A stretch of DNA of 64,000 bases from UBA4312 sp040266995 (GCA_040266995.1 JAWRHV010000022.1:70961-134960), one strand, 5' to 3'; positions 51,057 to 60,877 are shown, counted from the stretch's first letter. Notes: a model not told the origin generated them from the sequence alone. Numbers and translations are program-made.

Positions 51057-54000
51057 TTATCGTAGCTTTTCTAGTCTATCCATGAAATATGATGGATAAT
51101 TTGCCAATAATTCTCGTAGTTTTTCTCTATTATTTTTTATTGCAGATTTTGTTTTCTTTTTTGTGCTACAATCATAACCTCTTATTTCATTAACAATTTT
51201 TTGTGAAATAATTCTATCTGCAAATCCAAGTTCATATACACATACTGACTCTTTATTCGGTAAGCCATATCTTATTCTATAAATTATATCATTTAAAGCT
51301 TCCTGTATGTTTTCACTGCAATCTTTAGTATTTAGAATCTCTACAATAGCCTGTATTATCGTTAATGAGGCAAATCCAAAGTCTGAATCACACAATGTTA
51401 TTATATCCTCCAAAGAGATTTTCCTACTCTTTTTCCCCCATTTAATTAGCAAATTCACTGACTTTGAGTAGTCCCAGATTTGAATATAGCTTTTACCATT
51501 AATCCACATTTTCAATAGCTCATAAATATGGCTATCATCAATCAACTTAGGTATAAGCTTACAATTTTTAGATTCTTTTAATTTATTAGCAACCAAATTA
51601 ATTAATGTATCAAAATCCGCATTTGCTATTTCATATAAATTCTCATCTACGAATCTATATAATTCTTTCATTGTCAATATACCTAACATACTTTTTCTAT
51701 AAAGCAACCTGTCAGCAACTTCAAGACTTTCAATATTGCTTCTAATGAGATTATAAATGTTTTTTAGTTCTTCCTTTTCATCTTCATTTGCCAAATAGTA
51801 ACCATATGTGGATTTTATAATTTCAAAACTCTCATCTTCTATATCTGCAAATCCAAGTATAAAATTCTCCAATGACACTAGAATATGTTCTATTTCATTC
51901 ATTTTATAGAAAATGTGTTCACCATATTCTTTTTCTTGTTCTTTATATACAAGAATGTCTTTTTTTGTTTCAGCATATTCCGCTTTATTAGAATATCTGG
52001 ACTCAATATATTTTTTCAAAAAGTTAAAAGGAATTACTCTATTATTTCCCAAATCAACTTCTCTAACCAATTTCAAAAGGTTGCTATAACACTCCTCAGA
52101 ATTATCAGCATTAAGTAATCGTTTATAATTATTTAATTTATAAGCCTCTTTACTATTTTTATAAATATCTTCTGTTAAAATGATTGTCCCTTCTGTTTCT
52201 TTTCCTGCTCTTGCAGTTCTTCCAATCAAATTATGAAAATCCCTAACCTTAATTATCTGCTTTGATTGATAAATACTAGATACAATTAAATATTTAATAG
52301 GTAGATTTACACCCTGTGCCAGCGTAGAAGTACATACTACACAACGGATTAAGGATTTTTTCAATGCATATTCTTCAGCAATTCTTACCCCGTTAGGCAC
52401 GCCCGAATGATGCCCTACAATACCATTTAATGCTGCTATATATAAATTGTTTTCACCAAGGTGTTCTTTTATTAGATATGCAATTTTTAAACATTCAGTT
52501 TCATCTGATAAGGTAGAAAAATCCTCTAACGAGATGCCCCTTTCTTTCAAATCAATAAATCTCTTTAGAATATTATTTACAGTATCTTTTTTTGAACAAA
52601 AAATAGCTATATTCCCATTTGCAATCAATTTAATTGCATAGTAAATACCTACATCTTGCTTGTTATTCTTAAAATCAGGAAAATATCTTAACTTTCTCTC
52701 TCCATCTATCTTCTTTAGTTTTTTTGTTTGAACTACTCTAGGTACATAAAATTCTTCCTCTAAATTTTTATTAGGTTCTACAAAATAAAGATTACTATAA
52801 GCATTATTGATATTAGTGGAAGTAAATGTATTAAATGCTACCGTTTTTTCTGATGTCTTAATAGTATTATTCCTTATTACAATACCATCTTTGTTAATCC
52901 ATGTGTTTAGCTGTTCAGCATTCGAAATTACTGCTGAAACTAATATTTTCTGTGCATCTGGTTTAAGATAACTATTAATAGTTGTTAATAAAAGTTCATA
53001 ATCCGTCCCTCTTGCTTCATCATCAAACAAATGAGCCTCATCAAAAACAATCATGTTAATACTTTCAATTATTTCCGTATTGTGTTTTAAAATATAAGTC
53101 AACTTTTCTGGAGTCATAACAAATACTTTTTTGACAATTGACTCAGATGTGACTAATTCTATTTCACTAGGTTCAGGAATATCAGAAAATTCAGTTATAG
53201 TTATATTTTCATCAAATGCAAAAAACTTCTCCATATCAAACAATATTTCTTTACATAATGCCCTAAATGGAGCTACTACAATTACAATAGATGTTCTTTT
53301 AGATAAAAAGGCAGATTGTATAGCAAGGGAAACTGATGTGGTTTTTCCTGAACTTGTCGGCATTTGAATAACGCCTGATTTTCCTTTCAAAATCCCTTTT
53401 TCCCCCAATAAGATCTGGGATGCCCACATTTCTTTCATCAGCACATTACTTTTAAATGTTGCAATCCACTCATTCTTATCAATTTCAGAATACAATGGCA
53501 TTAGATTAATACATGAATTATAAATTTTCTTTTTTAATATTGCTAAAATAATATCTGTAAATAATATTTCTCTATCATTCCCAAAATGATAAACATAGTT
53601 TCTAAATTCTTCAAATTGAACTTTTTCTAAATTCTCACTATCAAAAAACCTGTTGTGATAATTAATTAGTTGCATAATATAGCTTCTGTATTTTTCATCT
53701 ATATCGGAAACATCAAACTTATAGTTGCCATCTAGCAGCCATATTATTACATTTTCTAATCCAGAAGCAGAAAATTTAAAATTATTCAAATTATGCATAA
53801 TACTCATCATTACTTTTGAACTGCCATTCATATTGCAGAAATAATAAGTAACCGCTCCCATCAATATATAATATGGATTCAAGTCAATACTCATTTCAGA
53901 CTGAAAATAAGCATCAAAAAACCTTGATACAAAATACAATTCTTCTTCCTTTTCCTTCGAAAGAATTATCGGAGCTTGTTTCATTTCCCATATTTCATTA

Positions 54001-54155
54001 GAAATGTCACCAACAACCCCAATGCTAAGCAATATAAGGTCATTTGCTTGTTCTTCGACTTCTATATGAAGATTTTCTGGTACGCCATACTCATACATTT
54101 TTGCTTTTGCTCGAACTTTTTTCAAATAGTATTTTGAAGCACTTTCTATCAACAT
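51057..54155 (-). CDS. hamB: Hachiman defence helicase HamB
   Basis: About 1032 residues from the ATG at 54155 (GGAGGG 8 bases upstream). SF2 (Ski2-like) helicase: Walker A QMPTSSGKTTS near residue 270, FDEAHLFDDE with DEAH near 374, VSAVISNAEQ motif III, HHSGVPNGVRI, TLAQGVNLPIK and motif VI LIGRTARAGKE. It overlaps the HamA gene by 7 bases. In Hachiman, HamB scans DNA ends and, on phage attack, releases the HamA nuclease. AT-rich compared with the transfer genes. Confidence 0.87.
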   Translation of the reverse strand: MLIESASKYYLKKVRAKAKMYEYGVPENLHIEVEEQANDLILLSIGVVGDISNEIWEMKQAPIILSKEKEEELYFVSRFFDAYFQSEMSIDLNPYYILMGAVTYYFCNMNGSSKVMMSIMHNLNNFKFSASGLENVIIWLLDGNYKFDVSDIDEKYRSYIMQLINYHNRFFDSENLEKVQFEEFRNYVYHFGNDREILFTDIILAILKKKIYNSCINLMPLYSEIDKNEWIATFKSNVLMKEMWASQILLGEKGILKGKSGVIQMPTSSGKTTSVSLAIQSAFLSKRTSIVIVVAPFRALCKEILFDMEKFFAFDENITITEFSDIPEPSEIELVTSESIVKKVFVMTPEKLTYILKHNTEIIESINMIVFDEAHLFDDEARGTDYELLLTTINSYLKPDAQKILVSAVISNAEQLNTWINKDGIVIRNNTIKTSEKTVAFNTFTSTNINNAYSNLYFVEPNKNLEEEFYVPRVVQTKKLKKIDGERKLRYFPDFKNNKQDVGIYYAIKLIANGNIAIFCSKKDTVNNILKRFIDLKERGISLEDFSTLSDETECLKIAYLIKEHLGENNLYIAALNGIVGHHSGVPNGVRIAEEYALKKSLIRCVVCTSTLAQGVNLPIKYLIVSSIYQSKQIIKVRDFHNLIGRTARAGKETEGTIILTEDIYKNSKEAYKLNNYKRLLNADNSEECYSNLLKLVREVDLGNNRVIPFNFLKKYIESRYSNKAEYAETKKDILVYKEQEKEYGEHIFYKMNEIEHILVSLENFILGFADIEDESFEIIKSTYGYYLANEDEKEELKNIYNLIRSNIESLEVADRLLYRKSMLGILTMKELYRFVDENLYEIANADFDTLINLVANKLKESKNCKLIPKLIDDSHIYELLKMWINGKSYIQIWDYSKSVNLLIKWGKKSRKISLEDIITLCDSDFGFASLTIIQAIVEILNTKDCSENIQEALNDIIYRIRYGLPNKESVCVYELGFADRIISQKIVNEIRGYDCSTKKKTKSAIKNNREKLRELLANYPSYFMDRLEKLR

Positions 54156-54973
54156 GAGCAAGCCCTCCTATATAAATCTCTTAAGAAGAGCAGCAATTCT
54201 TTGGAATGAATTATCAATATACTCGTGGATTTTACATTTTCATGCTGACTATTAACCACATCCAAAACTACCTGGTCTGAATACAAATCACTATCCAATA
54301 CAGCAACTGCAAAAAAGTCAATTATGAATGGATTATCTGTTTTATTTTGAAACCTTTCTACTATTTTAGCCTCTTCAATTCTCAAGCGATTAAACAATCT
54401 TCTTTTTTCAGCATTTAGAGACTCTCCTAGTCTAACTCTGTCTTTAACAGAGTGTTTTATAGCATCTTTAACAGTCTTTTCACACAAACTTTTTTTATTT
54501 CCAGATTTACTTGAACGAGTTTTTACTTCAGCAACTATTAAGTGATCCGTCTTGCTTGGCTTATCAATATTTTTCACTTGATAACCTATAACATCGCTTC
54601 CAGATACCGGCATATCTGGATTGACTTTTTCCAAATATCTAGTCCTGGTGACATAATGTTTTAAAGTGAAATTTATATAGTCATATACCAGTATTTCTCC
54701 AAATTCACCAGACATAGTTGAAGCCCCTATGCTATTTTGATGGCTAGGAAATATATTCTTCTCCAAAAATTCTTGTTTTGTTAATCCTGTTCCTTTAATT
54801 AGCGGCTCTAACAAAATCTCTTCAACATAATTATTTCTTAATCCGGATGCCCAACTATTCAAAATACTATCAGCTAATAATTCATTATTAAGTTTATATA
54901 CCTGTATTTCTTTTCCACTTGAATAAGGAATAGATTTGTCAAATACAAAATATTTACCATTATCAAAAAACAA
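54149..54973 (-). CDS. hamA: Hachiman defence nuclease HamA (DUF1837)
   Basis: 274 residues. The PD-(D/E)XK-type site is visible: SGEFGE (89-93), PVSGSDVIGY (D127) and IVAEVKTR (E149, K151). N-terminal part LRNNYVEEILLEPLIKGTG fits DUF1837. HamA forms a complex with HamB and degrades DNA when activated. It follows the AbiJ-like gene by 12 bases. All catalytic residues appear present. Confidence 0.85.
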   Translation of the reverse strand: MFFDNGKYFVFDKSIPYSSGKEIQVYKLNNELLADSILNSWASGLRNNYVEEILLEPLIKGTGLTKQEFLEKNIFPSHQNSIGASTMSGEFGEILVYDYINFTLKHYVTRTRYLEKVNPDMPVSGSDVIGYQVKNIDKPSKTDHLIVAEVKTRSSKSGNKKSLCEKTVKDAIKHSVKDRVRLGESLNAEKRRLFNRLRIEEAKIVERFQNKTDNPFIIDFFAVAVLDSDLYSDQVVLDVVNSQHENVKSTSILIIHSKELLLFLRDLYRRACSC

Positions 54974-54985
54974 ATTTATCCCCCC

Positions 54986-56260
54986 TTACTGTAAATTTTC
55001 TACTATTACAGAAATTAATGCCAAACATCTCTTATAGAAATACTTATAATGCAATTCCTTGCTGATATCTATTTTATTAATTTCATGATGCCTTATTCGA
55101 TATGAGTTCCCTGTATCCGTCAATACTTTAAATTCATTATCAAACATTTTTTTGATATGTTCATTCCCATAACTTATATCATTAATGATTTTTTCTGCTG
55201 ATTTTTTCTTATCCAAAGTAGGATAATAAGTCTTAATTCTTTCAAATGCATCCCAGATTTTTTCAACAGCATAGGAATATTCACCTTTATTGTATGAATC
55301 TTCAGCTGTCCTTATTAACTCTTCAAGACCAGCTTCATTAATATTTGTTGAATCATCGAGTCCGATTGCTTTATTGCTTGTAGAATGTACTTCTCCATTT
55401 CTGAGCTCTACATCGATATTATTTAATTTAAAAATGGCATTTATCTCATTTCTAAATTGTGAAGATTTTGTAGTGTGCCTATTAAAACTTTCAATAACAT
55501 CAAACACAGTGAATGGTCGAGTACCTTCTTTAAAATCACTAAATTCATTTATTTCTACAAGTTCGCTTCCCACATAATGTTTTGGAGTATAAAACTTAGT
55601 AATATCCTCTAAAACTAAGTCATTTATTGATTTGTAATAATTAAAATTGGTTTCAGATGTAAACATAAATGTTTCGTTATATTCATTCATTACCTTAAAA
55701 AGTTGATGTCTCGCTGCATTAGGAAGCTTAATACTGTTTTTTTTGCCAGTTATTAATGACTTGTTTCTTTCTGAAAAAGGAATATACATACTTGGTTTCT
55801 TAATATATGTTCTCCAGCTAAACACATCTCTTCCTGACAATTTGCTTGTGGCAACTATCTCATACCCATCTTCTTTTAGTAACGCATTTATTCTTTCTAA
55901 ATATCTTTCCCAAACTCCATTTTCATCCCTCACTTCTGGATGAAATACTTCGCAAATAAAATTAAGTAAAATATTATCTTCACCACCAAACAGTTGAAAT
56001 CTTTCGTCCTCGAATATCCAATCGTCTGGATAATCGCCATTATGTATATGCATTATAATTTCTTCTTCTGCATTATCAACTCTTGAATCTCTACTTTCCC
56101 AATCTGCTAAGTTATACAATCTTTTCAAAAATTCAACAATATCAAATCGACCATAATAAGGGTAAAATATATTTTCTGTTATTAACCAATTATCTTCTGT
56201 TATTCCTTTTCTGAATAAGTCAAAAATATCTCGTCTTGTAACACCTGTAATTTTATTCAA
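54986..56260 (-). CDS. AbiJ N-terminal-domain-like protein with HEPN-like C-terminus
   Basis: 424 residues. Residues 1-160 (RRDIFDLFRKGITEDNWLIT, GRFDIVEFLKRLYNLADWES, IMHIHNGDYPDDWIFEDERF) resemble the AbiJ N-terminal domain family (NTD3-like) seen in abortive-infection proteins. The C-terminal 130 residues (NKGEYSYAVEKIWDAFERIK, YRIRHHEINKIDISKE) are helical with an R-x-R-H-H stretch resembling a HEPN nuclease or adenylyl-acceptor fold. It sits between xre and hamA in one operon, so it is probably a second effector or a sensor. Function inferred. Confidence 0.7.
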   Translation of the reverse strand: MNKITGVTRRDIFDLFRKGITEDNWLITENIFYPYYGRFDIVEFLKRLYNLADWESRDSRVDNAEEEIIMHIHNGDYPDDWIFEDERFQLFGGEDNILLNFICEVFHPEVRDENGVWERYLERINALLKEDGYEIVATSKLSGRDVFSWRTYIKKPSMYIPFSERNKSLITGKKNSIKLPNAARHQLFKVMNEYNETFMFTSETNFNYYKSINDLVLEDITKFYTPKHYVGSELVEINEFSDFKEGTRPFTVFDVIESFNRHTTKSSQFRNEINAIFKLNNIDVELRNGEVHSTSNKAIGLDDSTNINEAGLEELIRTAEDSYNKGEYSYAVEKIWDAFERIKTYYPTLDKKKSAEKIINDISYGNEHIKKMFDNEFKVLTDTGNSYRIRHHEINKIDISKELHYKYFYKRCLALISVIVENLQ

Positions 56261-56277
56261 AGTATAATCTCCTCATA

Positions 56278-56484
56278 TTAAATTTTCACACATTCTACTA
56301 TTTCCTCAATATCGCAATCCAAAGCATTACAAATTCTAAGCAAAACATCCGTAGTCACATTTTGTCCATTTTTTATCTTATAAAATGTGCTTTTACTTAC
56401 TTTTGCCTTTTCCATCAATTCATTATTTGTCATATCTAAATCAATCAGTTTTTTGAACAATCTTTTATAACTAAAAACTCTCAT
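56278..56484 (-). CDS. XRE family helix-turn-helix regulator
   Basis: 68 residues, a single Cro/CI-type HTH (LIDLDMTNNELMEKAKVSKS, KNGQNVTTDVLLRICNALDC). First gene of the defence operon, 17 bases before the AbiJ-like gene. Probably represses the operon to limit toxicity. Confidence 0.88.
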   Translation of the reverse strand: MRVFSYKRLFKKLIDLDMTNNELMEKAKVSKSTFYKIKNGQNVTTDVLLRICNALDCDIEEIVECVKI

Positions 56485-56574
56485 TCTTATCCTCCGTTCA
56501 ATAAAACTTTATTTGTTATATTATACCATAAAATATCCTTTTTGAGTAAATATATTCTCTTTATTCGAACTATC

Positions 56575-56617
56575 GTAAATAAAAAAGAGTCGGTGCAGTC
56601 CTAAGACCACACCGACC
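56575..56617 (-). terminator. Terminator upstream of the defence operon
   Basis: Minus strand GTCGGTG pairs with CACCGAC (56590-56617), followed by TCTTTTTT. It stops leftward transcription before the xre promoter and may be the old end of the conjugation operon. Confidence 0.7.
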
Positions 56618-56630
56618 ATAAGTTTATCTC

Positions 56631-58294
56631 GGCCCTTTAACTTCTTTTGGGGTCTGACCCTACCCTTTAACTTTGAACGGGGTGTTCTGCAAAAGCGTCA
56701 TATTTCGCTTTTGCATTAAACGGGGTATTGCTGGTAAAGCGTCGTTTTCCGCTTTTGCAATAATTGGGGTCGAATAATAAGCATCAAAAAGAGACACATT
56801 GCCTTTCAAAGCAGTGTGTCTCTTCTCCGTTCTGTGCTAATCTTTTGTTGCGACAAAGCAGCTCAGAACAGGAGCTTTTTGTATGAAAGATACTATCATA
56901 AAATTATTCAATTTAGAACCTTCTGAGCTTAGGGACATCGAGATTGTGAGTACAGACTACTCTGTCAATGCCATCATCACGTTGAATGTCATACGGCAAA
57001 GCTGCCCTGAGTGCGGAAGCATCACTAAGCGGATTCATGACTACCATAAACGCACACTGACTCACGCTGTAATCAATGACGTTTACACGAACATTATCTT
57101 CAACCAGAGAAGATATAGATGCATTGCCTGCGGAAAGTCATTCCCGGAAACAAATCCTTTTGCTTTTCCAAATAGGCGCATTTCATCCTACGTCATACTT
57201 AGAGTTATGAAAATGCTTAGAAACCCCAGGATGACTTTCTCCCAGGTTGCAGATGCTGTCGGCCTTTCTGTTTCTTCTGTTAGCAGAATATTCGACAGAT
57301 TTGCCGGTGTAACTCCTATCTCATTGCCGACATGCCTGTGCATTGATGAGGTATATGCAATTAAATACAAGCAGAAAATATATGCCTGTGTCCTCGTAGA
57401 CATGCAAACCAGCCAGGTCTATGATCTGCTCCCATCAAGGCGTAAATCTGATCTCGCAAGCTATTTTTCTCGTATTAACCCAGAAGAACGAGACAAGGTC
57501 AAATACATATGCATGGACATGTATCAACTCTACAAGGATGTTGCCGAAGTATACTTCCCGTGCGCCAAGATTTGTATCGATAGTTTCCACGTAATCCAGC
57601 AGGTGAACAACGCATTCAACACCATCAGGATCAGGGTGATGAAAAGCTTCGAGACTACATCTGAAGAATACCAGCTACTGAAGAAGTTCAACTGGATTCT
57701 CACTAAAACTGCGTCGAAACTCGATCTCCATGAACCCATCGATCTCCGCAAGTACTACTACTGTTTCAACAGTCAGTATGTCACTCCGAGAGTTATGATC
57801 GACAAGATGCTTTCCTGGAGCTTTGAACTTAATGCCGCTTACTCTATGAAGGAAGAATACAGCTACATCAATAGGACTTCCTCATCGGAGAATGCTGAGC
57901 AGCGCATTGACAACTTTATCGCCGAACTTCTTCTCTATGATGTGCGTGAGCTTACAAAGGTTGCCAGAACGCTTCACCGTTGGAAGCCTGAAATCATTAA
58001 TAGCTTTGACCGCGTTAACGGCCAAAGGATTTCAAACGGGCCAATCGAATCCGTCAATTCCAGAATTAAGATCATTAAGCAAAATGGCAATGGATACCGT
58101 AACTTCGAAAGGTTCAAGCTAAGAGTTCTTTATTCTCTGAACGATAATTCATCGGTAAAACTTTAATAATCCAGAGCTGTTTTGTCGCATACTAAATGGG
58201 GTGCTCAACGTCTGTTGTGCACCCCGTGCTTGCTCTTACCCCAGGTTTTGCAAAAGCATCATTTTTGCTTGACCCCAGAAAAAGTTATAGAGCC
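56631..58294 (+). mobile_element. ISL3-family insertion sequence, apparently intact
   Basis: Imperfect terminal inverted repeats: left GGCCCTTTAACTTCTTTTGG (56631) and right, reversed, GGCTCTATAACTTTTTCTGG (58294), both followed by GGTC. Inside the ends are several GGGGT-led subterminal units with small hairpins (GCAAAAGCG/CGCTTTTGC, GGGGTGC/GTGCACCCC). No clear 8-base target duplication is visible. Encloses one intact transposase. Confidence 0.75.
56883..58166 (+). CDS. ISL3-family transposase
   Basis: 427 residues, uninterrupted. N-terminal zinc finger (CPECGSITKRIHDYH, YRCIACGKSFPE), HTH (MTFSQVADAVGLSVSSVSRI), then the DDE domain: TCLCIDEVYAIK, KYICMDMYQLY, CIDSFHVIQQVN and the final Glu in ISNGPIESVNSRIK. 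Right length for the family. AGGAG in the leader. Confidence 0.94.
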   Translation: MKDTIIKLFNLEPSELRDIEIVSTDYSVNAIITLNVIRQSCPECGSITKRIHDYHKRTLTHAVINDVYTNIIFNQRRYRCIACGKSFPETNPFAFPNRRISSYVILRVMKMLRNPRMTFSQVADAVGLSVSSVSRIFDRFAGVTPISLPTCLCIDEVYAIKYKQKIYACVLVDMQTSQVYDLLPSRRKSDLASYFSRINPEERDKVKYICMDMYQLYKDVAEVYFPCAKICIDSFHVIQQVNNAFNTIRIRVMKSFETTSEEYQLLKKFNWILTKTASKLDLHEPIDLRKYYYCFNSQYVTPRVMIDKMLSWSFELNAAYSMKEEYSYINRTSSSENAEQRIDNFIAELLLYDVRELTKVARTLHRWKPEIINSFDRVNGQRISNGPIESVNSRIKIIKQNGNGYRNFERFKLRVLYSLNDNSSVKL

Positions 58295-58360
58295 TCTTTT
58301 CTATCGTCTAACATGATTTATAAATTTAAGTTTTATAGAACTTGAATTCCTACAAAATTA

Positions 58361-58537
58361 TTATTCTTGATTTCTTTTGATTATATGTGGATTAGGAAAA
58401 CCGTCAGTGAATACTCTAGTAAGATATTCCTTGCAATTTGGACAATTTACGTCCTCAAAATCTCTATTTCCTTCCCAAACAGATTTATCATCAAACTCTA
58501 CTGTACATCCACATTTAGGATACGTTACTTGTTTCAT
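58361..58537 (-). CDS. Small zinc-ribbon protein
   Basis: 58 residues: MKQVTYPKCGCTVEFDDKSV, then DVNCPNCKEYLTRVF. Two Cys pairs (CGC and CPNC) suggest one zinc-ribbon. AGAGGAAG lies upstream of the ATG. Located between the ISL3 copy and the SRPBCC gene. Function unknown. Confidence 0.6.
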   Translation of the reverse strand: MKQVTYPKCGCTVEFDDKSVWEGNRDFEDVNCPNCKEYLTRVFTDGFPNPHIIKRNQE

Positions 58538-58593
58538 AAGAACTTCCTCTATACTTTCCGTAACATACTATTTAACGTAAGCTATTTTTATGT

Positions 58594-59016
58594 TTAAAGC
58601 TTTTGAACAAAACTTGCTTCTTCACAGTTTAATGCTTTCTTTAAATCTCTAAAATACAGTTTCTGTTGCTTTTTTAAGTATGACCCTGTAAATGGCTTAA
58701 ATATAAGTTTTTTAGAAACTATATTTTCAGTAAAATCTAAAGTTGTTTTGTCACCATGTGAATAAAATTTCCCTACCCAAGTTCCTTCGATATTTTCGTT
58801 TTCTATTTCAAATGACCAATATTGATTTTTAATACATTCTGTGATTTTAAAACATGTTTCAATTCCATCTTTAGAAATCTCCACAAATTTATTATCATCT
58901 ATAATTCTTATATTTTTTAAATCACTTCGCCAAACAAAATCATTTAAATCAGTTACCTTATTCCACACTTTTTCTATTGGGCATAACAGAGTAACCTTTA
59001 TATTAGCAATTGCCAT
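58594..59016 (-). CDS. SRPBCC (START-like) domain protein
   Basis: 140 residues: MAIANIKVTLLCPIEKVWNK, VWRSDLKNIRIIDDNKFVEIS, WSFEIENENIEGTWVGKFY and a C-terminal helix SYLKKQQKLYFRDLKKAL. This is the helix-grip fold of the SRPBCC superfamily, which binds hydrophobic ligands. Near a small zinc-ribbon gene; likely cargo. Confidence 0.78.
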   Translation of the reverse strand: MAIANIKVTLLCPIEKVWNKVTDLNDFVWRSDLKNIRIIDDNKFVEISKDGIETCFKITECIKNQYWSFEIENENIEGTWVGKFYSHGDKTTLDFTENIVSKKLIFKPFTGSYLKKQQKLYFRDLKKALNCEEASFVQKL

Positions 59017-59094
59017 AACGGTGCCTCCCTATAAAACTCTATTTTATTTATTATACCAAATATCCTATTCTCTATAAAGCGATAGCATAAAATA

Positions 59095-60594
59095 TTACAA
59101 TCTCGTAATTACAGTATGTCTATTCAGTTTTGCTTTTCCTTTTCGCTTGATATAGCTCTCTATATCAAAGACATTCTTCTTGTCATAATCCTCCAAGAGC
59201 TTATAGTTCTTGTGTTTTGTAATATCGAATTTATCCGATAGGAAAGGACGAACACCACGAAGTTGAAAGATACATTTACTGCCATCCATAACCGTAATCT
59301 CATCTTGGCTCATCAGCTCTTTACCGATTTTTTGATAATTCAGCCCGAAACTCTTTTGATTGCTCCTTGTTTCCGATGTGTTGTAAAGGTCAATAGTTTC
59401 TTTCCCAAGTGTTTCAGAAAGCTCTTTTAATGTAGTCTTTTCCTTTCCACCAAGAAACAGGGTACTATCACAGTTACCAACAATCGTATCGGCGTTATCT
59501 TTGTAGATTGCCTTTAGCTGAGATTGTGCTTGAAGTATGATACTTGCTGAAATCTCTCGGCTTCGGATTGTGGCAATCAACTTCTCAAATTTTGGAATTA
59601 AGCCGATGTTTGCAAACTCATCAAGTAGACATCTTACATGAACAGGAAGCCTGCCACCATACACATCATCCGCCTTATCGCAAAGTAGGTTAAATAGCTG
59701 AGAGTACATAATGGATACCACAAAATTAAAGGTATCATCCGTATCGGAGATAATAACAAAGAGCGCTGTCTTTCTATCTCCCAATGTATCAAGCTCCAGT
59801 TCATCTTCTTTCATCAAATCCCGTAGTTCCTGAATATCAAATGGAGCAAGCCTTGCACCGCAGGAAATAAGAATAGACTTAGCCGTTTTTCCAGCAGCCA
59901 ATTTATACTTTTTATATTGCTTGACCGCAAAATGCGTAGGTTCTTTCTTTTCAAGTGCTTCAAAGAGCCTATCTATCGGATTCATATAGGTTTCGTCATC
60001 TTCTCTGACTTCGGAAGCATCTATCATATCAAGTAGAGTTGCAAAGTTCTTTTCTTCTCTTGGAGCTTCATAGAAGATGTAGCCTATAAGTGCTGTGTAG
60101 TAGAGCTTTTCGGCTTTCACCCAAAAATCCTCACCTGCTTTTTCTCCCTCACCTTTGGTATTGGCAATGATTGTCTGAACCAGTTTCAAAATATCTTTTT
60201 CAGAACGAATATAGGCAAAAGGATTATATTTCATAGATTTTTTGAAGTTTATGGTGTTTAAGATTTTTATCTCATAGCCATTATCTTCAAGCATCTTACC
60301 GCACTCAAGGACTATCGTTCCTTTAGGATCTGTAACACAATATGATGAGTGCATTTGCATTAGGTTCGGTTTTACATAAAATCTTGTCTTACCACTTCCT
60401 GATCCACCGATTACAAGAACATTTTTATTCCTTGCATACTTTGGATTTGCCGGTCTGCCATTCATAGTTAATCGTTCTGTTTGCGTAAGCAGGATATTGT
60501 TTTGAAACTTTTCATCCATGTATGGCTCAATATCTTTTTTCGTTCCCAATCTTGCTGAGCCATACTCTTTTCCCTGTCTAAACTTTTTTAGCAT
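59095..60594 (-). CDS. VirD4-like coupling protein, ATPase part (frameshifted from its membrane part)
   Basis: 499 residues, CD1115-type VirD4. Starts MLKKFRQGKEYGSARLGTKK; Walker A VIGGSGSGKTRFYVKPN, Walker B region VRCLLDEFANIGLIP, ISASIILQAQSQLKAIY. The usual protein is about 600 residues and begins with membrane helices, which here lie in the preceding frame ending KGKNAKKV. An A6 tract (60586-60591) is one base longer than the in-frame version needs. Without its membrane anchor it may not dock the relaxase to a secretion channel. Confidence 0.88.
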   Translation of the reverse strand: MLKKFRQGKEYGSARLGTKKDIEPYMDEKFQNNILLTQTERLTMNGRPANPKYARNKNVLVIGGSGSGKTRFYVKPNLMQMHSSYCVTDPKGTIVLECGKMLEDNGYEIKILNTINFKKSMKYNPFAYIRSEKDILKLVQTIIANTKGEGEKAGEDFWVKAEKLYYTALIGYIFYEAPREEKNFATLLDMIDASEVREDDETYMNPIDRLFEALEKKEPTHFAVKQYKKYKLAAGKTAKSILISCGARLAPFDIQELRDLMKEDELELDTLGDRKTALFVIISDTDDTFNFVVSIMYSQLFNLLCDKADDVYGGRLPVHVRCLLDEFANIGLIPKFEKLIATIRSREISASIILQAQSQLKAIYKDNADTIVGNCDSTLFLGGKEKTTLKELSETLGKETIDLYNTSETRSNQKSFGLNYQKIGKELMSQDEITVMDGSKCIFQLRGVRPFLSDKFDITKHKNYKLLEDYDKKNVFDIESYIKRKGKAKLNRHTVITRL

Positions 60595-60877
60595 TTTTGC
60601 CTTTGGTATAGACGATGAATTTGATTAAAGCAGCTATGGCAATTCCTGTTAATATATCCATTGGGTGAATACTTGGAAGAAAACTCATCGTATTAAGCTC
60701 TAATATCCCCTGAAATATCTTATCTATCACATCTCCTCCAACATAGCTTCTTACATGATTGGAAAAGATGTTTCCTAAATAGAAAAATGCCAGATAGGGA
60801 ATGTTTTGCTTTGCAAATTTCACCTTATCCTGCACCTTAAATAAGCCTTTGATGTCCTTTAATATCTTATCTATCAT
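60578..60877 (-). CDS. VirD4-like coupling protein, N-terminal membrane part
   Basis: 99 residues: IPYLAFFYLGNIFSNHVRSY, GGDVIDKIFQGILELNTMSF and a second helix DILTGIAIAALIKFIVYTKG. These are the membrane helices normally fused to VirD4. It ends KNAKKV and stop because of the A-tract frameshift and overlaps the ATPase frame by 17 bases. Overlaps the PcfB stop by 4 bases. Confidence 0.82.
   Translation of the reverse strand: MIDKILKDIKGLFKVQDKVKFAKQNIPYLAFFYLGNIFSNHVRSYVGGDVIDKIFQGILELNTMSFLPSIHPMDILTGIAIAALIKFIVYTKGKNAKKV

Noticed and set aside
56883..58166. ISL3 transposase as part of the defence operon
   Set aside because: It is on the opposite strand, has its own terminal inverted repeats and is separated by a terminator.
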